A stretch of 64,000 bases of DNA from CAWCPR01 sp963797475 (GTDB lineage: Bacteria; Chloroflexota; Anaerolineae; Anaerolineales; UBA4823), in assembly GCA_963797475.1 (NCBI GenBank), contig CAWCPR010000001.1, forward strand, positions 2,170,001 to 2,234,000. The letters are read 5' to 3'. The notes below the pieces were generated by a model. It was not told the origin of the DNA, ran no database searches, and saw only the letters and a list, made by a program, of their open reading frames with translations. Positions within the stretch are counted from its first letter, which is position 1. Every line of letters begins with the position of its first letter. Shown piece after piece: positions 15,793-25,437 of this stretch. A program made the translations under genes and the position numbers.

Positions 15793-17121
15793 TTGACAGC
15801 CTCCATTCGGGAATTTCATATCATGACCAAGCCCAGCGGGGCGATCTGCAACCTGGATTGCAAGTACTGCTATTTCTTATCCAAGGAGATGATGTATCCC
15901 GGAAGCCGCTTCCGCATGGCGGACGAGCTTTTGGAAACGTTTGTCAAACAATACATCGAATCGCAACAAGTCCCAGAAGTGACCTTTGCCTGGCAGGGCG
16001 GCGAGCCGACGCTGATGGGCCTGGATTTTTTTGAGCGGGTAATGCACTACGAGCAGAAACATGCCAGACCGGGGATGAAGATCCAAAATGCGCTGCAAAC
16101 CAACGGTACATTGCTGGATGAAGATTGGTGCCGCTTCTTCAAAAAACACGACTTCCTGATCGGCATCAGTATCGATGGACCTCAGGAGCTGCACGACGCT
16201 TACCGGGTGAACAAAGGCGGCGCCGGCAGTTTTAAGCAGGTGATGCGCGGCTGGCGGCTGCTGGTTGAGCATGGTGTGGATTTCAATGTGCTTTGCACGG
16301 TGCACGCCGCCAATCAAGACCACCCATTGGAGGTGTATCGCTTTTTTCGCGATGAGCTGAAGACGCATTTCATCCAATTCATCCCAATTGTGGAACGTAC
16401 TACGCCGGAAATATTGCCATTGGCAAACAACGGATGGCAGGCGCATGGCGAGAAAGACCGGCCGCTATACACACAATCCGGCAGTAAGGTTACGGATCGC
16501 ACCGTCAATGCAGCCAAATACGGTACTTTCCTGAAGGCTATCTTCGATGAATGGGTCCGGAATGATGTTGGAAATGTTTTCGTGCAGATGTTCGATGTTG
16601 CCCTGGGCGCCTGGCTGGGTCAGCCCGGCGGCCTGTGTGTTTTTGCCCCAACCTGCGGCCGGGCGCTGGCATTGGAGCATAACGGCGACCTGTTTAGCTG
16701 CGATCACTTCGTTGAACCGGATTATTTCTTAGGCAATATCCAAAGCGAGAACATGCTCGAGCTGGTTTCTTCCGATAAGCAGCGCCAATTCGGTGAAGCC
16801 AAGCTAACGAGCCTGCCCCGTTTCTGCCGGGAATGCGAGGTGCGCTTTGCCTGCCACGGCGGCTGCCCTAAGAACCGCTTCATTCACACACCCGACGGCG
16901 AGCCGGGTTTGAATTACCTATGCGCCGGCTATAAAGCATTCTTCAATCACGTCGATCAGCCGATGAAGATGATGGCGACGCTGATCAACCTGCAGCGGCC
17001 TCCAGCCGATATTATGGATCTCCTCGATCCGATCGAGCCATCCATCGATGGCCTACCCATTGAGCCGTCGCCTTTACAGAATAAGAAGAAACATCGCGGC
17101 CGGCGGTCGAACAAGCCTTAA
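15793..17121 (+). CDS. Anaerobic sulfatase maturase, radical SAM/SPASM
   Basis: 442 residues. The radical SAM cluster motif CNLDCKYC (C19, C23, C26) follows the family opening FHIMTKPSGAI. WQGGEPTLMG and a SPASM domain (CRECEVRFACHGGCPKNRF) supply two auxiliary [4Fe-4S] clusters. anSMEs turn the active-site Cys or Ser of sulfatases into formylglycine without oxygen. The start is TTG at 15793 with a weak GGGA site; ATG at 15823 is possible but would cut conserved residues. No sulfatase is in this window. The last ~35 residues are basic and variable. Confidence 0.88.
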   Translation: MTASIREFHIMTKPSGAICNLDCKYCYFLSKEMMYPGSRFRMADELLETFVKQYIESQQVPEVTFAWQGGEPTLMGLDFFERVMHYEQKHARPGMKIQNALQTNGTLLDEDWCRFFKKHDFLIGISIDGPQELHDAYRVNKGGAGSFKQVMRGWRLLVEHGVDFNVLCTVHAANQDHPLEVYRFFRDELKTHFIQFIPIVERTTPEILPLANNGWQAHGEKDRPLYTQSGSKVTDRTVNAAKYGTFLKAIFDEWVRNDVGNVFVQMFDVALGAWLGQPGGLCVFAPTCGRALALEHNGDLFSCDHFVEPDYFLGNIQSENMLELVSSDKQRQFGEAKLTSLPRFCRECEVRFACHGGCPKNRFIHTPDGEPGLNYLCAGYKAFFNHVDQPMKMMATLINLQRPPADIMDLLDPIEPSIDGLPIEPSPLQNKKKHRGRRSNKP

Positions 17122-17177
17122 AGGGTTTCTCGGTTGGATTTTCTCCGGATCTATGTTGCCTATGAAACTGGGCCAAG

Positions 17178-18392
17178 TCAATCGAAGCGCAGGCGCCAGA
17201 TGCCGATGGCGAAGAAGAGCCCGGCGAAGAGCAGCAGCACGCCCACCTGCGGCAGCACCGCTTGCGGCCCCTGGCCACGCACGATCACGTTGCTGAAGCC
17301 GATCATCGCCCAGGTGGTCGGCAAGACCTTGACCACGGACTGGTAGAGCGGCGGGGTGATCTCCAGGGGCCACCAGGCGCCCCCCAGCGCGGACATGAGC
17401 ATGGCAAATGTGGTTGTCAGCCCCGAGGCCTGGCTGGATGTTTTGGCGAGAGCGCCTAACAAAACCCCCAGGGCGACCGCAGCCAGGGCAAAAGCCACCG
17501 CCACCAGCGCCAGGGCGCTCCACGAACGGCCCCAGTTCACGCCCAGGGCCAGAGCGCCGAAACCGATCAATATCAACATCTGGAGCAGGCCCATCGCAAG
17601 CCGTCCAAGGATCTTCCCCGAGAGAATGGTCGCTTTGTTGGTGGGCGTCCCCAAAAGCCGCCGCAATGTGCCCTCCGTGCGCTCGTAGATGAAAACTTCC
17701 GAAGCGCCTAATAAAGTGATCAACGTCCAGGTGACGAGCTGTCCTGGCGAGGACTGTTCGAACCCCGATGCAATCTGGACCGGGCTCTGCGGGGATTGGG
17801 TGATTTCGGTCCGGGCTGGCGGGTCGGCGAGCAGCGCCCTGGCCCTCTCCAGGCTTTGGTCGAAGTAAGCCTGGCGCTCCCCGGCGCTGGCGAACGGCTG
17901 GAGTTGTTCGGCGGCGGCGACTGCGGCATTGGCAGCCTGCAGGGCGCTGTCGACCTGGGATGCCGCTGCCCTGACCGCCTGGTCGACCGCCAGCGCACGA
18001 TTATCGTCCGGGAGCTCGCGCAACGAAAGGCTCACCGGGCTGCCGTCCAACAAAGCCCGGCCGAAACCGGGAGGTATGGTCAGGATGCCTACAGCCTGCC
18101 GGTCCTGGTAAAGCGCATCAGCCTGTGCTGCGTCGCGCAGCACCGGGCGAATGACCTGCGAGCTCGTCAAGGCATCGATGAGCTCAGCGGCTGCCTGGCT
18201 GCCATCCGCGTCGACGACGAGCACAGCGTAGCGCTGGTCGCTGGCCTCCTCATCGCCGCTCGAAACCCCTTGCAGCCCCAGGCCGATGATCACGGTGAAC
18301 ACCAGGGGCAGAACCAGGAAAAAGAGCAGCGTCGAGCGTTCCGAAAACTCGATGCGGATATCCGTCCACGCAATCGCCAGAAGCTTTCTCAT
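17178..18392 (-). CDS. ABC-2 type exporter permease (second of pair)
   Basis: 404 residues; ATG at 18392 with AAAGGG upstream. There is one N-terminal helix (LLFFLVLPLVFTVIIG), a large extracytoplasmic loop of ~180 residues containing Ala/Gln-rich helices, then five C-terminal helices including the GTLRRLLGTPTNKATILSGK segment before the permease core. This is the NatB/YhgE-like ABC-2 layout. It lies 11 bases after the first permease and pairs with it and with the ATPase at 19759. The substrate is unknown; such systems export antibiotics, lipids or sodium. Confidence 0.83.
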   Translation of the reverse strand: MRKLLAIAWTDIRIEFSERSTLLFFLVLPLVFTVIIGLGLQGVSSGDEEASDQRYAVLVVDADGSQAAAELIDALTSSQVIRPVLRDAAQADALYQDRQAVGILTIPPGFGRALLDGSPVSLSLRELPDDNRALAVDQAVRAAASQVDSALQAANAAVAAAEQLQPFASAGERQAYFDQSLERARALLADPPARTEITQSPQSPVQIASGFEQSSPGQLVTWTLITLLGASEVFIYERTEGTLRRLLGTPTNKATILSGKILGRLAMGLLQMLILIGFGALALGVNWGRSWSALALVAVAFALAAVALGVLLGALAKTSSQASGLTTTFAMLMSALGGAWWPLEITPPLYQSVVKVLPTTWAMIGFSNVIVRGQGPQAVLPQVGVLLLFAGLFFAIGIWRLRFD

Positions 18393-18403
18393 CCTCAACC
18401 CTT

Positions 18404-19681
18404 TCAAGAATACTGGCGCCGGAAAGCGACCAGGGAGACTGCGAATAAGATCGCCGCCATAATCAGGAGAGCAATCACCGGGCCGAGCACGTCCGCAAGC
18501 CCGCCGCCAGCGGTCAGCTTCGAATAACCCTCCAGAGCCCAGGCGTTCGGCGAGATCAAACTGGCATTCCGCAGCAAGGCCGGCATCGCCTGGCGCGGCA
18601 CGAAATTCCCGGCCGCGGCGCCAAAAATCAAGGCCATAGCGGTGCCGGTGGCGTTCGCCTGCCCCGGCGTGCGGGAATAAGCGGCCAAAAGCGCGCCCCA
18701 GCCGGTTGCCCCGGCGACCACCGCCAGCGTGAGCAGCAGAGTCGCCTGCCAGGCTCCCCAGTTCACCCCCAACAGCAAGCGGCTGGCCAAAATCAAGATT
18801 GAAACCTGGGCGAAACCGATTAGAAAGATGCCGCATACCTTGCCGCCCAGCACCTGCGCAGCCGTGGATGGCGTAGCCAGCAGGCGCGCCAGGGTGCCAT
18901 CCGTACGTTCGGCCAGGATCGAGCGGCCCCCGGCGGTCACTGTGAACATCAGGAACAGCACCGCCATGCTGGGGGCGGTAAAAGAAAGCCAGTCGAAGCC
19001 GCTCGAGGGGTTCTGCCCGGCGGCTGACATCTGCTGGTCGACGGAGATCAACGAGCGGCCGGCTGCCTGGCTACCGGCCGCTTCGCCGACCACAACAGCC
19101 ATCTCGCCAACCTCCTGGGGCGAAACCAGCCCGCTGCGGATCAACTGCTCGACCGCCACCCGCCCGGCGATCGCGCCGGCGTTGACCCGGCTGTTGAACG
19201 CATCCACGATGCTGCGGATGATCGCGACGCTCACCGGGCGGGTTGGGTTGGCATACACCTGGATGGTGGCCCCCGCTGGCAACTCGTTCAGACCCGTCCC
19301 AGCAGCGCTCGATCCAGACGGTATGATGCGGTCCGTAAAGCCGGCTGGAACGACCACCGCCGCGGCGTATTGGTCGGCGTCCACCCCGCGGCGGGCGGCG
19401 GCATCGTCCTGCAAAATGACCGGGGCCAATAAATCTGCCAGGTCGTCCGACTGGAAGACCTGGATCAGGTTCGCCCCAAGCTGCCCGCTGTCATAGTTGA
19501 CGATCGCCACGGGGATATCCTGCAAGCCTGCGCTATTGCTGCTGCCCCCACTGAAACTGCCAAAGGCGAACCCGATCACCAGGGTCAGGCCAAAGGGCGT
19601 CGCCAGCATCAACAGCAGCGCGGTTGGGTCGCGGAAGGCCACCCGCAGGTCTTTCAAAGCGATATTCAGGATCTTTTTCAT
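18404..19681 (-). CDS. ABC-2 type exporter permease (first of pair)
   Basis: 425 residues with the same fold as its neighbour: an N-terminal helix (PTALLLMLATPFGLTLVIG), a long extracytoplasmic loop with a Gly/Ser-rich start, and a five-helix C-terminal core preceded by GTLARLLATPSTAAQVLGGK. The two permeases are diverged paralogues and probably form a heterodimer. The region between this start and the ATPase stop is filled by a 17-bp tandem repeat (19694-19761). Confidence 0.83.
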   Translation of the reverse strand: MKKILNIALKDLRVAFRDPTALLLMLATPFGLTLVIGFAFGSFSGGSSNSAGLQDIPVAIVNYDSGQLGANLIQVFQSDDLADLLAPVILQDDAAARRGVDADQYAAAVVVPAGFTDRIIPSGSSAAGTGLNELPAGATIQVYANPTRPVSVAIIRSIVDAFNSRVNAGAIAGRVAVEQLIRSGLVSPQEVGEMAVVVGEAAGSQAAGRSLISVDQQMSAAGQNPSSGFDWLSFTAPSMAVLFLMFTVTAGGRSILAERTDGTLARLLATPSTAAQVLGGKVCGIFLIGFAQVSILILASRLLLGVNWGAWQATLLLTLAVVAGATGWGALLAAYSRTPGQANATGTAMALIFGAAAGNFVPRQAMPALLRNASLISPNAWALEGYSKLTAGGGLADVLGPVIALLIMAAILFAVSLVAFRRQYS

Positions 19682-19693
19682 CAGGCGGCCTCA

Positions 19694-19761
19694 GTCGCAA
19701 AGCTTATTCTGTCGCAAAGCTTATTCAGTCGCAATGCTTATTCAGTCGCAATGCTTATTCA
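19694..19761. repeat. 17-bp tandem repeat, four copies, covering a stop codon
   Basis: Units GTCGCAAAGCTTATTCT, GTCGCAAAGCTTATTCA and two of GTCGCAATGCTTATTCA lie head to tail with no spacers. Read on the minus strand, the TGA of the ABC ATPase gene (19761-19759) is the first three bases of the array, so the repeat fills the gap to the permease start at 19681. Confidence 0.9.
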
Positions 19762-20703
19762 GTCACGCAGGGCACGTCCGGTCAGGTGCAAGAAAACCGC
19801 TTCCAGGTTCGGTTCCTGGATCTCAACGGAGCGGACCTTGAAGCCCAGCTCCACTGCCCGGGTGATGACCGGCGCCAGGGCTTCTTCCGCCTCGGGCACC
19901 ACCAGGATGACCTGGTGGTCCGCCGCAGAGACCTTCAACACACCCGGCAGATCCCCCAATCCGGCAGCGAGCGGGCCGGCCTCCTGCTCCTCCCCCAGGA
20001 AAAGGCACAACACGTCGTTCTCGCCGACCATCTGAGTCAGGTCCTTCTGGGTCCCCAGGGCGATCAGCTCGCCATGGTCGATGATCCCCACCCGGTTGGA
20101 AAGCTCCTGGGCCTCTTCCATGTAATGGGTGGTGTACAGTACGGTCATCCCCTGGCGGTTCAGCTCTTTGACCTCGTCCAGGATGCTGCGGCGGCTCTGC
20201 GGGTCAATGCCAACCGTTGGCTCATCCATGAACAGGATCTCAGGTTTGTGCAGCAGCCCAATGCCGATATTCACCCGCCGCTTCATCCCGCCCGAATAGG
20301 TTTGGACGCGCTGCCTGACTCGATCGCTTAACCCGATTTGTTCCAGGACTTCGTCCACCCGGCGGCTGAGCTCGGCGCCGCCCATGCCGTACATCCGGCC
20401 CCAAAACAGCAGGTTTTCGCGGGCGCTCAGGCTTTGGTACAGGGCGATCTCTTGCGGCACCAACCCGATCACGCGCTTGACCGCCATCGGGTCAGCGACC
20501 ACAGAATGACCGTCTACGATGGCGTCGCCAGTCGTGGGTGGCAGCAGGCAGGAAAGCATCGAGATGGTGGTCGTCTTACCGGCGCCATTCGGTCCGATCA
20601 GGCTGAAGATCTCGCCGCGCTCGATCTCGAAACTGATGCCCTTCACCGCCGCGACCCCGTTAAAATGCTTTGCCAGGTTTTTGATTTCCAGGATCGGTGC
20701 CAT
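19759..20703 (-). CDS. ABC transporter ATP-binding protein (exporter type)
   Basis: 314 residues from ATG at 20703, chosen because GGAGG lies six bases upstream; an in-frame start at 20730 is less likely. Walker A GPNGAGKTT, signature TYSGGMKRRVNIG, Walker B ILFMDEPTVGIDP. The C-terminal ~80 residues form the regulatory extension of DrrA/NatA-type exporter ATPases. It is the first gene of the minus-strand exporter operon and is divergent from the GH36 gene. Confidence 0.9.
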   Translation of the reverse strand: MAPILEIKNLAKHFNGVAAVKGISFEIERGEIFSLIGPNGAGKTTTISMLSCLLPPTTGDAIVDGHSVVADPMAVKRVIGLVPQEIALYQSLSARENLLFWGRMYGMGGAELSRRVDEVLEQIGLSDRVRQRVQTYSGGMKRRVNIGIGLLHKPEILFMDEPTVGIDPQSRRSILDEVKELNRQGMTVLYTTHYMEEAQELSNRVGIIDHGELIALGTQKDLTQMVGENDVLCLFLGEEQEAGPLAAGLGDLPGVLKVSAADHQVILVVPEAEEALAPVITRAVELGFKVRSVEIQEPNLEAVFLHLTGRALRD

Positions 20704-20850
20704 CGAATCCTCCCAACCCCCAACCCCCATTTCCGGCCTCCCTTTGCCATTTCAAGTAAATTCGAGTAAAGTATAACAAATTCGGGCCAAAACGGAGAGC
20801 GTCTCTAAAAGGAGGGCGCCTCCAAAAGCAGGATCGGGCCAAAGGCGACC

Positions 20851-23244
20851 ATGAGCGCTATTTTGGAAAATGAGTTCTTTGCATTCGAGATCAACCCCGC
20901 TGAAGCTGCCTGGAATCTGCGCGGGAAACTGGCTGCAAGGTCCTCTATCGAAGGGGTGAAAATGCAGGTTCAATACCGCCGGGCAGGGGAAAGCTTCCAC
21001 TTGCTCAATTCCTGGCCAGGCTGCGCAACGGGCGTGGTGGAAAGCGTCCCTTCAGCGAACGGGCCAACCCGCCAGGTCGAGGTAAAAGTCCGCCCGGACC
21101 CGAATGGCCTGGCGTGCTGCATCACTTTCGCTCTGCTCGAGCCTGAGCCTCTTTTCCTGTGGAAGCTGGAGGTCGAAAACCTTGGCGCTCAACCGGTTTC
21201 GCTGGGCATGTTGGAGCTGCTGCGCCTTGGGCGACCTGCGAAAACAACCGCGGCGGGGATCCGCCTTAACCCGGCTGAGGCCAAATCCCCGGCCTGGGCT
21301 TTCTTTTCGAACGGCTGGCAGTCCTGGAATTACAGCGGGGTATATGGTCCCGCAGACCGCTTCCGGCGCACGCGCCTGGGACGGATGGCAAACCCGCTAC
21401 GGGTCAACGCCGGCACGCCGCAGCCCAAACTGCGCGGCCATTTTGCCAGCGACATGTTTGCCGTGCTCGGCGACCGGGCCAGCCGCGCCGGCCTGCTGGC
21501 GGGCTTTCTCTCGCAGCAGGCTCATTTCGGCTCCCTGGAAGCCTGGATCAACTCGCCCACGCCGAAGCTGCGCATGTGGGCGAACGGCGACCTCGCCCGC
21601 CTGGACCCTGGAAAACGGGCCGCCACAGACTGGGCCTGCCTGTGCTTCGTGGACCTGGACGGCAAGGATCCGCTCGGGCCCTATCTGCAGGCAGTCGCCC
21701 GTCAGAACGGGCTGGCGGGCAAAGACCCAGGCGCTCCACCCGGCGCAATTCCCACCGGCTGGTCATCCTGGTATTACTATTACGAAAAGGTGATCCCGGA
21801 AGACATCCGGCGTAATGTGCGTGCGGCAGCCTCGCAGCAGCCTGGACTTCCCCTGGAATGGATCCAAATCGACGATGGCTTCGAGTCGCGCCCGGGCGAC
21901 TGGTTTTCCTTCAAGGAGACCTTTCCCCAAGGAGTCGCCCCGCTGGCTGGGGAAATCCGGGCCGCCGGGTTAAAGCCCGGGCTGTGGCTGGCGCCTTTTA
22001 TCGTCCACCCTCGCTCCCGGCTGGCAAAGGACCATCCCGGCTGGCTGCTGCCCGGCCGGTTAAACCTCCCTGCCAACGCCGGCTTCCTTTTCGATGACGT
22101 TTTCATGGCCGCATTGGACCTGACTAACCCGGCTGCACTGGACTACGCCTGCCAGGTCGTGCACACCGCCGTCCACGATTGGGGCTTTCCTTATCTCAAG
22201 CTGGACTTTCTGTACGCGGCCGCGCTCTCTGGCAAGCATCATGACCCCACGCTCAGCCGCGCCCAGGTCTTGCGGCGGGGGCTGCAGGCGCTGCGCCAGG
22301 CCGCTGGCGAGGACGTTTTTTTGCTGGGATGCGGCTGCCCGCTCGGACCGGCGATCGGCCTGGTCGATGCCATGCGCATCAGCGCCGACGTCAGCGACAC
22401 CTGGACCCCCCAATACAAGGGTGTGAAGTTTTTCTTTCAAAACGAGCCGGATTTTCCCAGCGCGCGCAACGCCATCCAAAACAGCCTGGCACGCGCCAGC
22501 CTGCACCGCCGTTGGTGGCTCAACGACCCGGATGCGCTTTTGCTGCGTCCGGATTCCCATCTGACGCTGGCAGAGACCCGGGCGCTGGCCACCGTGATCG
22601 CCCTGAGCGGCGGCTCGCTGTTCTTTTCCGACGACCTGGCAACTCTGCCCGAGGCAAGGCTGCACATCGCCCGCAGCCTGCTGCCGCCAACCGGCCTGCG
22701 ACCCAGGGTTATGGATTGGTTCGACTCCGCAACGCCGGGCCGCCTGCGCCTGGACCTGGAGAATCCCAGCGGCAGGTGGCACCTGCTGGCGCTGTTCAAC
22801 TGGGACGACCAGCCCCGGGATTTAACCCTGCAGTTGGCCGCGTTCGACCTGCCGCCCCGGAATCGCTACTTTGCCCGCGAATTCTGGTCGGGAAAAGTGT
22901 TCAAGATCGAAAACGGTTCGCTGGCCTTCGCCCATGTCCCGGCGCACGGGTGCGTGCTGTTGGCCTTACGCACTGTCGCCGAAGGCACCCCCCAATACCT
23001 GGGAGGCGACCTGCACTTCTCCCAGGGCCTGGAAGTGATCTCCTGGGAAGCCAGGCCGGAGGGCCTGTTCTTTGAAATGGAACGTCCCGGCCTATCTGCG
23101 GGCCAGGTCCTGATCGCTTTGCCGCGCCCGCCGCAAGCCGCCCGGCTCAACGGCGAGCCACTGCAAGGACAGCAGGTCTACCCGCAGGTTTATGCCTTTC
23201 CAGTGAAATTTCAGCGCCGTGCCCAGGTGCAAATTAATTATTAG
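20851..23244 (+). CDS. Alpha-galactosidase-like glycoside hydrolase (GH36 type)
   Basis: 797 residues, cytoplasmic (no signal peptide). There is an N-terminal beta-sandwich (1-260) with NGWQSWNYSG, then the (beta/alpha)8 barrel opening PTGWSSWYYYYEKV. IQIDDGFE marks a substrate-binding strand, YLKLDFLYAAA carries the expected nucleophile Asp, and MRISADVSDTW the acid/base Asp. GCGCPLGPAIGLVDAMR precedes it as in GH36. A C-terminal beta domain ends the protein. It should remove terminal alpha-galactose from oligosaccharides. It stands alone between a divergent exporter and the acyl-CoA synthetase gene, with no sugar transporter nearby. Confidence 0.85.
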   Translation: MSAILENEFFAFEINPAEAAWNLRGKLAARSSIEGVKMQVQYRRAGESFHLLNSWPGCATGVVESVPSANGPTRQVEVKVRPDPNGLACCITFALLEPEPLFLWKLEVENLGAQPVSLGMLELLRLGRPAKTTAAGIRLNPAEAKSPAWAFFSNGWQSWNYSGVYGPADRFRRTRLGRMANPLRVNAGTPQPKLRGHFASDMFAVLGDRASRAGLLAGFLSQQAHFGSLEAWINSPTPKLRMWANGDLARLDPGKRAATDWACLCFVDLDGKDPLGPYLQAVARQNGLAGKDPGAPPGAIPTGWSSWYYYYEKVIPEDIRRNVRAAASQQPGLPLEWIQIDDGFESRPGDWFSFKETFPQGVAPLAGEIRAAGLKPGLWLAPFIVHPRSRLAKDHPGWLLPGRLNLPANAGFLFDDVFMAALDLTNPAALDYACQVVHTAVHDWGFPYLKLDFLYAAALSGKHHDPTLSRAQVLRRGLQALRQAAGEDVFLLGCGCPLGPAIGLVDAMRISADVSDTWTPQYKGVKFFFQNEPDFPSARNAIQNSLARASLHRRWWLNDPDALLLRPDSHLTLAETRALATVIALSGGSLFFSDDLATLPEARLHIARSLLPPTGLRPRVMDWFDSATPGRLRLDLENPSGRWHLLALFNWDDQPRDLTLQLAAFDLPPRNRYFAREFWSGKVFKIENGSLAFAHVPAHGCVLLALRTVAEGTPQYLGGDLHFSQGLEVISWEARPEGLFFEMERPGLSAGQVLIALPRPPQAARLNGEPLQGQQVYPQVYAFPVKFQRRAQVQINY

Positions 23245-23271
23245 ACGACCATCCGCTGCCAGGACAAAGCC

Positions 23272-25437
23272 ATGGAAAACCAGATTGATTCTTCACTCGC
23301 CCCCTTCTTTTCGCCGCACGGCGTGGCCGTCGTCGGCGCCTCGCAGGACCCCACCAAGCTCGGTTACGGGCTGGCGCGCAACCTGGTGCAGAGCAATTAC
23401 CAGGGCGTGGTGCATTTCGTCAACCCGAAGGGCGGCAGCCTGCTTGGCCGGCCCATGGTTTCCAGCATCGCCGAAGTCCCCGAACCAGTCGACCTGGCGA
23501 TCCTGCTCATCCCGGCCCGCTTCGTCGCCGGGGCGCTGCGTGAATGCGGCCAGCACGGTTTACGAGCTGCGATTATCGGCTCGGGCGGGTTCCGTGAAAC
23601 CGGTCCAGAGGGCGCCGCGCTTGAGGCGGAGTGCTTGCGCGTCGCCAGGGAATTTGGAATCCGCCTGCTCGGGCCAAACTGCATCGGCTTGCTGGACACG
23701 CATCTGCCAATCGACGCCACATTCTTGTCGCCGCCCGGCCCGCTGCCCGGCGACGTGGCTTTCATCTCGCATTCTGGCGCCATTTGCGCGGCGGTGATCG
23801 ACTGGGCGCGTGGCCAGGGATTCGGGCTCTCGCGCCTGGTCAGCCTGGGCAACCAGGTGGACGTCAACGAAACCGACGTCTTGGCGCCGGTAGCGGCCGA
23901 CCCGTTCACCCGCGTATTGACCCTCTACCTGGAAGGGGTGAGCAATGGGCGCCGCTTTGTCGCCGAAGCCGGCGCGGTGAGCCGCAAAAAACCCATCATC
24001 GCCCTAAAAGTCGGGCGCTTCAGCAGCGGGCAGCGGGCGGTGACCTCGCACACCGGGGCCCTGGCCGGCCAGGAAAATGCTTTCAACGCTGCATTCCGCC
24101 GGGCGGGTGTGATCCGGGCCGATACCAGCGAGGAGGTGTTCGATTGGGCGCGCGCCCTGGCATGGTGCCCGCCGCCCCAGGGCCGCTCGGTAGCTGTGCT
24201 CACCAACGCCGGCGGCCCGGGCGTTACCGCGGCAGACGCCCTGGAAGCTGGCGGGATGCGCCTGGCAGACCTGCAGGACGGGACGCGGGCCGGGCTGGCG
24301 TCTTTCCTGCCGCCCGCCGCAAGCCTGCATAACCCGGTGGATATGCTCGCATCGGCCTCGCCAGAGCAGTATGCCAAAAGCTTGCAAGTTTTATTAGCGG
24401 ACCCAGGAGTGGACAGCGTCATGGTGATTTTGCCGCCACCGCCCATGTACACCGCCGGAGCTGTGGCCAAAGCGGTCATCCCCATCATCCACGGTTCAAG
24501 CAAACCGGTTGTGGTTGCGCTGATGGGCGAACGGCTGATCCAGGAAGCAGTGGAACACTTTCGGGCTGCGCGCGTGGCCGAGTATCGCTTCCCCGAGCGG
24601 GCGGCCTCAGCCCTGGCGGTGCTCGCCCAGCGCGCCGAATACCTGAGGCGGGCCGAAGAAGCGCCAAACGACTGCTGCGAGGTAGACCGGGAGGCGGCCG
24701 CCCAGGCGCTGCGCGCTGGCAGGCAACGCTCTCCAGGCGGCGCCCTGCCGCAGGCGGACGCCGAGAAGCTGCTGGCGGCTTACGGCATCCCAACCCCACC
24801 GGTTCGATTGGCGCGCACGCCGCAAGAAGCGGTCGAACTGGCAGCCGCTCTGGGATTCCCGGTGGCGCTTAAAATCGCCTCAGCGGATATCGTCCATAAA
24901 TCCGATACCGGCGGTGTTTTGCTCGACCTGCGCCGGGCTGAAGAAGTGGCTTGGGGTTTCCAAAAAATCCTGGAGGCTGTGCGCCTGACCCGCCCAGAGG
25001 CAAATCTCCAGGGCGTCTACGTCCAACCCATGGTCGCCGGCGGGCAGGAGGTCATCCTTGGAGTGGTGCAGGACCCCCAGTTTGGGCCGCTGGTGATGTT
25101 CGGTTCAGGCGGCGTCGAGGTCGAAGGCCTGAAAGACGTGGCTTTCGGGTTGGCGCCGCTGACCCGAGAAGAGACAGAGCACATTTTGAACAGCACCTGG
25201 GCCGGTCGAAAGCTGGCGGGGTTCCGCAGCCTGCTGCCGGCCGACCGCCAGGCCGTAATCGAAGCGCTGCTGCGCCTGGCGCAGCTTTCGGCCGACTTCC
25301 CCGAACTGGCCGAGATCGAAATCAACCCGCTGCGGGTGCTGCCGCCTGGCCAGGGCGCTTTCGCGGTGGACGTACGAGTGCGCCTGGCCAATCAACCGCC
25401 GCAGGCCGCCTCGCCTGGCGGTTTACCGGCCTTGTGA
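23272..25437 (+). CDS. ADP-forming acetate/acyl-CoA synthetase, fused alpha-beta
   Basis: 721 residues. The alpha part has a CoA-binding domain (GVAVVGASQDPTKLGYG), a ligase-CoA domain (FISHSGAICAAVIDWA) and SHTGALAGQENAF with the His expected to be phosphorylated. The beta part is an ATP-grasp domain (LLAAYGIPTPPVRLA, then FPVALKIASADIVHKSDTGG). The enzyme interconverts acyl-CoA + ADP + Pi and acid + CoA + ATP, a substrate-level phosphorylation step used by archaea and fermentative Chloroflexota. The ~30-residue linker at 24670-24760 is Ala/Arg-rich. The 3' end overlaps the convergent peptidase gene by 15 bases. Confidence 0.9.
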   Translation: MENQIDSSLAPFFSPHGVAVVGASQDPTKLGYGLARNLVQSNYQGVVHFVNPKGGSLLGRPMVSSIAEVPEPVDLAILLIPARFVAGALRECGQHGLRAAIIGSGGFRETGPEGAALEAECLRVAREFGIRLLGPNCIGLLDTHLPIDATFLSPPGPLPGDVAFISHSGAICAAVIDWARGQGFGLSRLVSLGNQVDVNETDVLAPVAADPFTRVLTLYLEGVSNGRRFVAEAGAVSRKKPIIALKVGRFSSGQRAVTSHTGALAGQENAFNAAFRRAGVIRADTSEEVFDWARALAWCPPPQGRSVAVLTNAGGPGVTAADALEAGGMRLADLQDGTRAGLASFLPPAASLHNPVDMLASASPEQYAKSLQVLLADPGVDSVMVILPPPPMYTAGAVAKAVIPIIHGSSKPVVVALMGERLIQEAVEHFRAARVAEYRFPERAASALAVLAQRAEYLRRAEEAPNDCCEVDREAAAQALRAGRQRSPGGALPQADAEKLLAAYGIPTPPVRLARTPQEAVELAAALGFPVALKIASADIVHKSDTGGVLLDLRRAEEVAWGFQKILEAVRLTRPEANLQGVYVQPMVAGGQEVILGVVQDPQFGPLVMFGSGGVEVEGLKDVAFGLAPLTREETEHILNSTWAGRKLAGFRSLLPADRQAVIEALLRLAQLSADFPELAEIEINPLRVLPPGQGAFAVDVRVRLANQPPQAASPGGLPAL

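Noticed and set aside
19694..19761. CRISPR or attachment site
   Set aside because: Only four 17-bp tandem units, no spacers, no integrase nearby.
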